This document shows positions 1 through 9,477 of a stretch of 64,000 nt of DNA, one piece after another. Numbering within the stretch: the first letter of the stretch is position 1; every line of letters begins with the position of its first letter. A program made the translations under genes and the position numbers. Below the pieces are notes generated by a model, which was given only the letters and a program-made list of their open reading frames with translations, had not been told where the DNA came from and made no database searches. Location of the stretch: positions 95,191,294 to 95,255,293 of the forward strand of contig CM046443.1 in assembly GCA_025506515.1 (NCBI GenBank), given 5' to 3'. The DNA comes from Flaveria trinervia. Taxonomy: Eukaryota; Streptophyta; Magnoliopsida; Asterales; Asteraceae.

Positions 1-60
1 AGTATGTTGACTACTTTGAATGCTCTAAAACAATTAGCTATAATTATGAGTCCTAATGTA

Positions 61-361
61 GTGACACCCATTCATATAAATCGACACCCCCCTATACGCC
101 GCATATGGGTCTATACGCAGCATATAGGGTTGAATACACTAAAAACGAGAAAAATTCAAGGAGCTGTCATAGAGCTATACGCTTCATATAGCCCTATACG
201 ACCCCCCTATACGACACATATAGGGCTATACGACGCGTATAGCGAATTTCAATACTGACTACGAGGAAAAATTCAAAGGCCTGTGAGAGGACTATACGAC
301 ACATACAACCTTATACGACCCCCTCTCTATACGACGCGTATGGGGCTATACGACACATATA
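61..361. repeat. Degenerate tandem array of ~118-bp units with a ~15-bp subrepeat
   Basis: About two and a half copies of a unit of roughly 115-120 bases. Each unit holds several versions of a short near-palindromic element (CTATACGACGCGTATAG, CTATACGACACATATAG and variants) and one spacer (GAGAAAAATTCAAGG near 146, GAGGAAAAATTCAAAGG near 261). The reading frame open through part of it has no recognisable domain and follows the repeat, so I do not call it a gene. It lies outside every element I could delimit and could be a small satellite or part of an unrecognised element that extends left of the window. Confidence 0.75.
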
Positions 362-822
362 GAAATTTTGGGATGTTGATTTAAATATTGGGTTGTCTAT
401 TTAACCAAACCCTTCTATACATCTATACAATTTAAAATGACTTCTATAGTACAATAAACTCATTGGTTGGTTCCAGTTCATTTGTTTCAAATATAAATTG
501 TTTGTAGGAGATTTTAACATTATATCTGTCTGGCTTGATAGTGAGAAACCGTTTTCTTGTTTCCCCTAATTTTTTTTCTTTTTCTTTTTGTTTTGTAACT
601 GTATTTTTTAGCCCCAAAAAAGCACCTGCATTGTGAAATGCTCACGAATATCAATACTTGTTACAACAAATAAACAAATTAAAGTCCATAATAGGCTTAG
701 TTCATAGCGCATAAACTTACAACAACTTCCATATAACATGCCTTGACCCGGTTGTTAAAAGCTCCTCATATGTTTTCTTTACGTCTTATCAAACAACTCT
801 ATATTATCTTATCCTATATAGA
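362..822. other. AT-rich intergenic DNA, nothing recognised
   Basis: No coding sequence, RNA gene or clear repeat was seen between the minisatellite and the left end of the hAT element. The last bases before the element (815-822, TATATAGA) are the candidate left target-site copy. Confidence 0.5.
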
Positions 823-1069
823 CAGTGGCGGAACTTGAAAAAAAACCTTAAGGGGGCCGAATGTCACGGGTCCATTTTTTTTCTTATACTTAAGTTTCGT
901 GTTATATATTCGGGTCAGTATTTCAATTCGGGTCGGTAAAAAAATAATAACTCAAAATATTGGATTTTTCTTCATTCATTCAAAGGACCGTTCTTACACA
1001 TAACAAAAACTAAATATTGTTTAACAAACAAAGACCTAAAGTAGAAAGTGCAAGTACCTTGAAAAAAAA

Positions 1070-3528
1070 TTACAATTCTGCTCGGCGACCTTTAAGATCT
1101 TTAAATTCATCGATAATGAAATCCGAATCAAACTTATCAGGAATTTCTAACCGAAAGTGTCAAGACTAGTCGAATCACTCTATCAACCAAATGATACACC
1201 TCCTGCTTCTTAGTTTCCACAAAAGTTTTGCATAGATCAGAAAGAGTTGATGCACCACTAAGCTTGGTATTTTGTGTCATCTCAACATTAAAATTCTCTA
1301 ATTGAAATCGCAACTGAGTCGTCTCCAGCTGTGTAAAATCTTCCGGATAATACTTCTCAACAAGCATACAAATCTGGTCAACATTAATCTCTTTTGAAGC
1401 TAAACTAGAACTAAGAGATAACAACTCCATCGCTTGCTCATTGAATCTACTATTTAACTCATGTATTTGTTTGTCCAATGTTTCCGTAAACACATCTACT
1501 CGGTAATAATTTTCAAATGTAAAATCTTTCTTATGAGCCCGTCCTCTTGGATACTGAGTAGAAGTATATGGAGCTTTCATATCCGGCACTTCTACTTGAT
1601 GCTTGTTACAAAAGAAAGTAATTTGTTTAAGTAAGTCATCCCATCCTTTGTTTCTGAAGTTATTTAGATTGACCTTTGTTGATGCAACTAACTCTATGGC
1701 ATTAAGTATATCTTGGGATTTCTTTTGTAGTTCTTGAGAAAGTTGATCAGTTCTTCCCATAACTTCCTTCATCAAGTAAAGAATAAAGACAAACTCAAAT
1801 GATCTTAAGTTACTCCAAGCACCATCGGCATCTGAACGTTGTACAAAAGTAGTATGACGTGTGTCCTCCATTATGCCCTCGAGAACAACACGAGTGACAA
1901 CATACATCTCTAGTAAACTACAAACAGGGTAAAAGTGAGAACCCCAACGTGTATCACCGTCTCTGCTTAATGTTCCAACTTGATTGACTCCTTTTCCCGA
2001 TTTGATTTCACCCAATTCCAATAACCTTTCAACCTCATCCGCCTTTATCTTTTGTAACTCATCGTGACGCTTACTAGAAGCACAACCCACATTTATTATA
2101 GAACCTAAGTTTGTGAAGAATTGGTGCACCAGAATAAGTTCCCTTGAAGCATAAACCAAGGCAAGCTGGAAACTGGGAGCAACAAACGAATTATTAAGAA
2201 CAAATACATGTAATAGGCATAAAAAGGAGATAGATAAACAAGTAATTACCTGTGAGCAAAACAATGAACGTAATATGCATACGGGTAATCATTAAGAACA
2301 AATGCTTGTAGTCCATTCCATTCCCCTCTCATATTGCTAGCACCATCATATCCTTGCCCACGTATTTTACTAACATCAAATTGATAGTGCAATAGTTGTC
2401 TCCATAAACTTGATTTGAAGGTTTCTGAACAAGTATCCCTATCATGAACCAAATCTAAGAACCATTCTCGTATCATCCCTTCCGCATCAACAAACCTTAA
2501 GACTATTGCTATTTGCTCCTTTTTCGACTCATCTCATAATTCATCAACCATAACACAAAAGCCCGAATCCCCCACTTCACTACGAATATGCTTTCTTACT
2601 TTATTCGCAATGATACTAAGAATTTCTTTTAAATTAATCCAGAAGTATACTTTGAATTATAAATAGCATTCTCTAATATAACCTTAGCAATCTCATCATT
2701 ATAAGAAACTAAAAGTTTGAGCAATTCAAGAAAATTACCTCAATTTTTAAAAGTACAAGATTCATCATGTCCTCTTGAAGCACATGCTTGATATGTCAAC
2801 CAACGAACTACAACAACACTAGTTCTTAATCGTAACCAGTTCTTCATTATTAGCTCTTCACTTTGCTTCAATATTTGGTTCTCAATGTGTGTTGCTTGGT
2901 TCAACAAGTTTTCACTAAATAACAAAGAGCTTTTATGTTGTGTAGTACCAAGGTGCTTCAAGAATGCACAATTTTTCCCGTTTACCTTTTTCCAATTGTC
3001 AAACCCTTTAACCGTAAATGAGTCATACCCGTGGGTCACACTAGGTTTATCACTAAATAGATAACATAAGAAACAATATAAAGAATGTGTTGTTGGAGAA
3101 TACTCTAACCAATTAGGGTAAACACCAAACCAAGCATATTGGAACCTACGTGTGTGCCCCTTTGAACCCTTATTTGGATACTCTTTACGTTCTATTTGGT
3201 AAGGTCCTAAAGAAAGATAAGCACATCTTACTTGTTCCTTTAAATTAACCAGACACTCCCACATTGGTTTTCGTAAAGCCACATCTCTTTCTAAATGCTC
3301 AACATCCACTTGAGTCACTTGACCTTCATTAGATTTTGCTTGGGGTTGAGGTTGAGATTGAGGTTGAGGTTGAGGTTGAGGTTGTGGTTCTTGTGGAGTT
3401 GTATTTGACTGTGGTTGTGGTTGATTTACATGCTCTTCGGGCTCACTTGTGGTAGGTTTTTGACGTTTAGTTTCTTGTTCATCATCCTTTTTTTTGAAAA
3501 AAGAATGAAGGGTTTTGCTCTTTCCCAT
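1070..3528 (-). pseudogene. hAT transposase pseudogene (TTF zinc finger / DUF4371 type)
   Basis: The reading starts at MGKSKTLHSFFKKK (ATG at 3528), followed by a Pro/Gln-repeat linker (complement of about 3330-3430) and then a TTF-type zinc-finger region with CFLCYLF near 3070. The DUF4371 signature IRGQGYDGASNMRGEWNGLQ lies near 2330-2390, then YYVHCFAH just before a candidate intron. The second half runs through LALVYASRELILVHQFF and TRWGSHFYPVCSL. It decodes as a cut-and-paste transposase that would act in the nucleus. Damage: a TGA in frame at about 2740, a frameshift near 2640, and loss of the hAT dimerisation core near 1140. After that loss the conserved tail resumes out of frame (DEFKDLKGRRAEL, stop 1070-1072). 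It cannot encode active transposase. Confidence 0.85.
2173..2249 (-). other. Candidate intron in the hAT transposase
   Basis: Protein similarity breaks after YYVHCFAH and resumes at FQLALVYASRE. The 77 bases between start with GTAATTACTT directly after CACAG and end with a pyrimidine-rich tract and CCCAG, on the minus strand. They include an in-frame TAA. This looks like an ordinary short plant GT-AG intron; an insertion that happens to have these ends is the alternative. Confidence 0.55.
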
Positions 3529-3540
3529 GATATACCTAAC

Positions 3541-3788
3541 AAAAATCACAATAGATGCAATAGATGCAATAAGTATTCAACTAAAATTATAAGCCCCAAT
3601 TTTCATCATCTTCCCCAATTTCACATTTATAAACCCTATTTTCAAAATCCTTGAATATGTCACAAAAAATCACAATAGATGCAATAAGTATTCAACTAAA
3701 ATTATAAGCCTTAATTTTCATCATCTTCCTCAATTTCACATTTATAAACCCTAATTTCAAAATACTTGAATATGTCACAAAGAGGCAA
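3541..3788. repeat. Tandem duplication (~120-bp unit) in the hAT 5' leader
   Basis: Two adjacent near-identical copies begin at about 3541 and 3665 with AAAAATCACAATAGATGC and end in TTGAATATGTCACAAA. The first also carries a 9-base internal duplication (ATAGATGCA repeated). They lie just upstream of the transposase start codon, in its leader or promoter. Confidence 0.85.
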
Positions 3789-4321
3789 TTCAACATTTAA
3801 TCTCATATAATGAAAGGAATACGTTTACTGCTCTCTATCCTCGTTACTAGACTAGACGGCGTCTCAATTGTTGGCCTTTGCTGCTCACTGTGCATCTTCC
3901 TTGGCGTCTTGGTGCTGTGCGTCGAACAGAAAACAAAAGAGGAGAAGGAGACTGGCGTGTTTTTTTATTCAATAGGTTTGTTTAGTTTAGTTTTAGGGGA
4001 ATACAACTTTCAAGGTTAGATAAAAACTACCCTCATGCTTACTTATTTATAAACAAGTATGATTTTACTTATTTATAACCTTCAAGTTTGTAAACAAACC
4101 AAAGTCCCGTTCTTATGAGTTTTTTACAACACAATATGTATAATTTTTTTACCAGAAATCGAGGAAGACCGATAAGTTTTGTACGAAATCATTTCAAGAG
4201 GGGCCGGACACAATACCTATAAAATTTTCGGCCCGAAAACACAAAAATTAACACTACCGAGCGTTGGGGCAGGGGACAGGGGGGCGGGGCCCACCCTAGC
4301 CCCAACTAAGTTTTGCCCCTA
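3789..4321. other. Non-coding end of the hAT element
   Basis: Subterminal sequence between the leader repeat and the right inverted repeat. It becomes G/C-rich close to the end (about 4260-4320), as hAT subterminal regions often do. No gene is seen; an open frame at 3810-4019 resembles nothing recognised. Confidence 0.5.
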
Positions 4322-4326
4322 CCTAT

Positions 4327-5545
4327 TGATGTAAGGGGCTTGAAACGATGTTTATCATGTTTATTTAGTTAACTTTAATGTGTTTAATGAGCTTATATAT
4401 AAAGTATTGTGTTGAATAAGTTAACTACGATGATTTGGTGTTTTGAAGGTTAAAGGCGATAATTTTACTTGATTTGAAGAATGTATATGGTTGATAAATG
4501 AATATCATGATAGATGAGGTGATAAAGAATTCAATTACGAGAACGTGGCCGAAAACGGGGAAGAAAACGAAGTCCGGATGAATTATTTATGAAGAAAAAA
4601 GACTGAATGAAAAACCGAAAGTTTCTGGCCGCGAGAGAGTGATGACCTACGGTGGTGTCAGAGAGGAATTAGCAAAAGAGGGCAGAAAGCAGCCAACATA
4701 ACTTACAGCGGTGAGGTGACCTACGGCGGTCAGTGGCGAAAAAACGTGAATAAAAGGCGGAATTTTTAGGTTTATAAGGACTTTTGACTCTAAGCCGCCC
4801 CCAAGGTTCCCAAACGACCCCAATCGATCTAGGAGGCTTCCGGAGGCGATTTCAATGCTCAAGATCTCATTTTTATCATTCGGTTTGAATCTTTAATGTT
4901 AGATACCATGTTTACTTTCGATTTTGAGTTGTTTTTCGTTTCCATGTCCGGCTAATCCACCCGTGATCTTCTCCGAGTGGTAAGGTTTATACTATGACTT
5001 GTTTTTGATTTTTTTTGTTAATCTTAAAGTTTGAACATGGTGAATTAAACCAAGTAACATTATTAATCGTTTTGAGATTCTAAAATACGTGTTTTATCTT
5101 CAATCCAATTGTTCTGTTCTTGAATGTTTTAGATTTCTTTTCATCTGTAAACGTCAATTGTGGATGGGATTAGGGTAAAACAAACGTAGGGTATGATTCG
5201 GATAAGTGCGTAGACATAGTTTCATTCAATTCATTATCTTAAAACGAGTTAATTTGGTTATGTCTATGTGACCCTTTAAACTAAAAGAGCAAGCCTGAAT
5301 CATAAACCTGAACCCCGGAGAGGATTACTTCTCTCACCATTAGTTACAATCAATTTTCCTTTTTGATTTAAGTAATTTTTGCAATTTAGTTAAGTTAAAA
5401 GTATTTTCAATAAACCCTTAGACTTTACGAGTTGAACCACACTTTCCACATATTTTCTGTGGATCGACCCGACTTACCCTAGCTATCTTAGGTGAGTTTG
5501 GACCGTTATAAATTATTTTTGATTAGGCTTGACAAACCGATATCA
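4327..5545 (+). repeat. 5' LTR of the Athila element
   Basis: 1,219 bases, beginning TGATGTAAGG and ending CGATATCA, matched along its length by 25540-26754. A TATA-like TATATATAAA lies at 4394-4403, only about 70 bases from the LTR start, which suggests a very short U3. Around 4645-4735 it carries CTTACAGCGG, CCTACGGTGG and CCTACGGCGG motifs that recur in hairpins inside the element. Minus-strand open frames here are chance readings. Confidence 0.93.
4394..4403 (+). promoter_or_regulatory. Candidate TATA box of the Athila 5' LTR
   Basis: TATATATAAA, preserved in the 3' LTR at 25607-25616. It is the only strong TATA-like motif near the LTR start. Transcription would begin about 100 bases into the LTR, leaving most of it as R-U5. 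No start site has been mapped here. Confidence 0.45.
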
Positions 5546-5548
5546 AAA

Positions 5549-5566
5549 TGGTGCCGTTGCTGGGGA
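5549..5566 (+). other. Athila primer-binding site (tRNA-Asp type)
   Basis: TGGTGCCGTTGCTGGGGA begins three bases after the LTR and differs at two positions from the complement of the plant tRNA-Asp 3' end. This primer is characteristic of Athila elements. Confidence 0.85.
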
Positions 5567-5689
5567 ATTAGTGCGCAATGTGTTTCAGTTGATTTTTAGT
5601 GTAGCTTGTTATTTTATTTACTTTCTTTTTCGTTGTTACACTAGGTGTGCTTGTTGTGTGCATGTGACATCTCTGTGCATGCATACCCG

Positions 5690-6048
5690 GTACGCAAGGA
5701 ATAAGTCTCTGTTAATTTTTGACCCAGAAGTTGAAAAGAACGCTCAAAGAAATCGAGCACAATCCCGTGCAAAAACCCAATCACGAAGTGCAGTCAAAGA
5801 GTGTAAGATGGAAAACCCACCACCACCACTACTTAACCAAAATCCACCCAATGACCAACCGCCACATCCACCACTCAATCAACCGCCACCAAACCAACCA
5901 AATGATCCATTACCATACCTAAATGTGCAACCACAAGCACAAAACCCAATTGGCCAGAATCCGCCACCTCAAAGACAAAATCCATATCCGCAACCAAGGC
6001 AGAACCCATACCAACATGGACCTCCAAGACAGAATCTAAGACAACAAA
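5690..6048 (+). pseudogene. Athila gag, N-terminal part (left of Tekay-1)
   Basis: The frame reads NKSLLIFDPEVEKNAQRNRA, like the opening of Athila Gag, then a Pro/Asn/Gln-rich stretch of PPPPLLNQNPP type. It is cut at RQNLRQQ where Tekay-1 inserted; the rest resumes at 15322 in the same frame with one copy of the ACAAA target site. The start codon is not clear: an open frame begins at 5529, before the PBS, but the homologous part starts near 5690. Gag would form the virus-like particle; the domains of use lie in the downstream part. Confidence 0.7.
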
Positions 6049-6218
6049 TGTAACATCTTGATTTTTTTTGTTAAATTAAATGTTGGCATCGTTAAATTCT
6101 TGTAAGGGCTATTGTTTGGCATATACGAAACTTAAGGGTTACTTATGGATTTGTCGTAATTTCCTCTAAATTGGAATTTAATAATGATAATTATATCATA
6201 TTAAATAAATAACTATGC

Positions 6219-6253
<35 letters not shown>

Positions 6254-8480
6254 GTAATAATAACCTTGAGGATGTTAATAAATTAGAATAAATTATTCAA
6301 AATGGTTGGAACTTAAAGTACATAAAGTTTAGGGGGTATATTTGCCACTTCATGAACTTTAACATTTAAGTTTGGACATAAAATAATAAGAACAAAACTG
6401 CAGGGGCTAATTGTGTAATTAACTAAAACCCAAAACTTTTTTTTCCTTCCTCTCGTAATTCCGGTGGTGCTCTCCGGCCACCTCCGGCCGACCTCCGGCG
6501 AGGCCTCAAAACTCGTTAATCCTCCGAATTAATTAACCCAAACCGTTGCAATTGATTCGCGAAACTGATTCGAACATGGTTATGAGCTTTAATTGGGTTC
6601 GAATGGCGGTTATGAGGTCGATTAGTGTCGAGTAACCGTCGCCAATTTCAATCCAATCGTTAAACAATTGAACACTAATAATAACCCAATCGATTGAACT
6701 TAAACGATTATCTAACTATACCTAAACTGTTGCAAGACTTAATTTTATCTGAAACACACACGAATACCTCGTTTGATTCTCTCTATCACTGCGATCTGCA
6801 ACCTATTCGAAGGCCCTTTTCCGAGCTCTTTTAACTACAATTGGGAGAGGGTTTTCAATCATAAACACCTTCCGAAGCTTCACACAAAATTAATTTAGTT
6901 ATTGTCACCATTCTCATACTAAATCAATTCGAGTGCGGGTAGCGACTATAGCATCATCATCCTCACATCGTTCATCTTCAATCATTTATCAAAACGGGTA
7001 ATTAGGCACATCATTGTGTTCATATTTACAAGGGGAATCAAAGCCCCATGTTTGTATCCATTAACACAATCGATTTGGCTTTCAATTTGTGGTCCAATCG
7101 ATTTAAGGTTCTAAGGAATGGGGGAAATCTATTACTTTGTGTTTAAAAGAATTTCAAACCAAGTTAAACCGCGGCTCGAGCCTTGGTTCACTGGTAAGAC
7201 AATGCATTGTTAAGCATGAGGTCCCGGGTTCGAACCCGGGCAACCTCACATTTACTTTTTGGGGGTTTTCGGCCTTTAAAAATTATATAAATTTTTTTGA
7301 TAAATTACTAAAAGTAATTTTATAAACTTACTTTTTTTTAATCACTCTAATAAATCTCTGTAAAGTTATTTTTTTAATATTTTGTAAAACAAGGAATATA
7401 TTTGGTTAATAATATAAAGAAAACTTTAAATAATGGGTTAAATCATAAAAAAATATTATTATTGGTTCACATTTTATTGTTTAAAAATTTTAATTTTTAC
7501 AAGCTAAGATATAAAAGGTTACCTACACTTTATAATTTGTTTGTTAACCATATTCAACGATTCAAAGTTTATGTCTCCATTATTAAAACAATGTAATTCT
7601 TTTTCTTAAATATATATATCAAGGAATCCCAAGCTTTCCCTTGAAACCCTAAATTATGTTTAAACGTTAATCTAAAATTTAAATCTTATAAATACATATA
7701 TTAGGTGCATTGTGAAGGACTACGCTGAATCGACGCTTTTGATTATTTTCTTATTAATCATCCAATAAATACTTTTGATCATGTGAGTATTCTATACCCA
7801 TTTTTCCTATTTTCACACTTTGGGGTGAAACATGTTAACTTATACTATGCACTTGTAAACTTATTTGAGACTTGTAAACCTATGGCAATTCATCTTGTAA
7901 AGTTGTGGTTAGTTGAACTTTCGTGGTTACCATGTTATGGCGTTATATGTACAATAATTAACTATTGCTAGCCCAGCGAAGTCATAGATCTATGGGCAAA
8001 ACAAGCCTTCTTTGGTTGATCCAAGTACACTTAGCTGATCGTATAATCTTGTGAACGTTTGAGACTTGTAAAACTTTGTCGAGGTTTGATTGTTGTATTG
8101 TTCATAACATCCCTAATCACTTTATTCACTAACTTATGACTTGAATTGCCATCTTTTAAATAATCTATGTATTTAAAACTATGGAATACTCACCAACATT
8201 GTTGTTGACCCTTTTATTTTTAACATGTTTCAGGAAATGCCCAAGTTTGATATCTACTCTTTGAAGCTTGCACATCTAGGAATGGACCTAGATAAATGAA
8301 TGAAATAAGAATGACTTGTTATCTTTTACGATATGGTTTTGTTTCTTGGGACTTAAGTTTGTAATGATACAATTAAACTTTATGATTAAATTATATTGGG
8401 TTAATAATGGCGTTATGTGGCTGTGAACGATCTTAACTCTCACTCCTCGACGTTTCCGCCGTCAAGGTTTGGGTGTGACA
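6049..8480 (+). repeat. 5' LTR of Tekay-1
   Basis: 2,432 bases, paired with 12896-15316; the copies differ mainly in a TAA microsatellite (6219-6262, longer here) and scattered point changes. It holds the tRNA-like module at 7178-7248 and two blocks shared with more distant LTRs in this window (7820-7839 and 7958-7997). Small open frames at 7137-7971 are chance readings. Confidence 0.95.
7178..7248 (+). other. tRNA-like module with Pol III A and B boxes in Tekay-1 5' LTR
   Basis: 71 bases that read as a tRNA. A-box-like TGGTTCACTGG is at 7184-7194 and differs from TRGYNNARNNG at one position. B box GGTTCGAACCC starts 33 bases downstream and sits in the 18-base palindrome CCCGGGTTCGAACCCGGG. 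Between them are the variable-loop motif AGGTC and an ATGC/GCAT anticodon-like stem with an 8-base loop. TTTTT at 7256-7260 is a possible Pol III terminator. The acceptor stem pairs only partly (GAG/CTC outside), so a functional tRNA is unlikely. It is best called a tRNA-derived, possibly Pol III-active module. Confidence 0.7.
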
Positions 8481-8483
8481 GAT

Positions 8484-8495
8484 TGGTATCAGAGC
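8484..8495 (+). other. Tekay-1 primer-binding site (initiator tRNA-Met)
   Basis: TGGTATCAGAGC three bases after the 5' LTR, the standard complement of the plant initiator tRNA-Met 3' end. Confidence 0.93.
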
Positions 8496-8707
8496 CCATA
8501 ACTATAAGGATCTAGGTTATTAGAAATGGTGACCTAGACTATAGTATGCATGAACCTTATAAAAATATGATCTTATATTGAAAAATTATATAGTTTGCAT
8601 GCTACATAATGTTATGCCCACTTATGTGCAATTGATGCCTTAGTATAGGATTGCCTAAACATTGTTACTTGTCTCCCTAAACTAGCTTTGACTTTGACTC
8701 CCCGAAC

Positions 8708-9386
8708 ATGAAATCTCTTAACCTTATTCTCTTCGACACGTTGAGTATGCTTCTACCACACATGGTGGACACCGTGCCCCGTAACATCGAGAAATTTATC
8801 AAGGGGGTGCCACCTCAAATTCAAGATGCTGTGGTGGGTAGTAGGCCCACAACTTTGGAGGAAGCGATTACTATCACTGCACAGCTTACCGAGAATCATA
8901 TAAGAGCTGGCACGATGTCTGCAAAGGGTTCCAAGGCTATGGCGAAGGTGACACCCGAGGTAACAAAGGAGGTAAAGGCCGAGTCATCTTCTCAAAACAA
9001 GAAGCGTAAGTTCACCCCGACACGCAACTACGCTATCACCGCACCAAATGCCCCTCAAAAACAAATGGTGGTTGCAAATCAAGCTCCCATGGCTAAAGCT
9101 TATGCTGGTCCACACCCTATGTGCAACACGTGCAAGTACCATCATTCAAGCAACATTCCATGCCGAATCTGCTCATTGTGTGGGAAGTATGGCCATTTGG
9201 TAACTACTTGCCTTCGTGCGCCAAACAACACTGCCATGCTTACTAATCGAACCTGTTATAACTGTGGCGAGCCTGGTCATATTCGCCCGCAATGTCCTCG
9301 CAATGCGGGAACTGTGCCACCGGCTCGTGGAAGGGCTTTCAACATCAACGCCAACCAAGCACAAGCCAACAACGACGTGGTAAATG
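8708..9386 (+). pseudogene. Tekay-1 gag, 5'-truncated
   Basis: The frame gives LLPHMVDTVPRNIEKFIKGV, the end of a gypsy Gag core, then a basic linker and cysteine clusters: CNTCKYHHSSNIPC, CSLCGKYGHLVTTC (CCHC) and CYNCGEPGHIRPQC (CCHC). The knuckles bind element RNA during packaging. The N-terminal half of a normal Gag is missing: the leader runs straight into the core end near 8740, so a deletion removed much of gag. The M at 8708 is probably not the original start. If the adjoining intron candidate is real, the frame continues into pol after splicing; otherwise it ends at a TAG at 9407-9409. Confidence 0.8.
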
Positions 9387-9477
9387 GTACGTCGTTGAAT
9401 TCCTATTAGCCCTTTCTTGTCTGTAAAAAAAATCCTATCTATATTCATCATACCAATAATAGTTTGTTACCAAACAG
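9387..9477 (+). other. Candidate 91-bp intron between Tekay-1 gag and pol
   Basis: Protein similarity stops at the end of gag (VVNG) and resumes with YLVNNRYAS ahead of the protease. The 91 bases between start GTACGT, a strong plant donor, and end CCAAACAG before GTATG. Removing them keeps the frame (G plus GT completes a Gly codon), while unspliced reading meets TAG at 9407. No comparable gap is seen at this point in Tekay-2. A chance insertion with these ends is the alternative. Confidence 0.55.

Larger units (their letters stand above)
823..4321 (-). mobile_element. Decayed hAT DNA transposon
   Basis: The left end CAGTGGCGGAACTT is typical of plant hAT elements of the DUF4371 / zinc-finger-MYM type. 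The right end AAGTTTTGCCCCTA is its imperfect inverted repeat. The interior is a minus-strand transposase pseudogene. The Athila element was inserted one base past the right end, so the right flank of the hAT element now continues at 26755. Rejoined, that flank reads CCTATACACA; TATATAGA on the left and TATACACA on the right agree at six of eight positions, a plausible decayed 8-bp target-site duplication. The exact ends are uncertain by two or three bases. Confidence 0.75.

Noticed and set aside
4647..4862. Minus-strand open frame in the Athila LTR, repeated at 25859
   Set aside because: It appears twice only because LTRs are duplicated; no domain, no start context.
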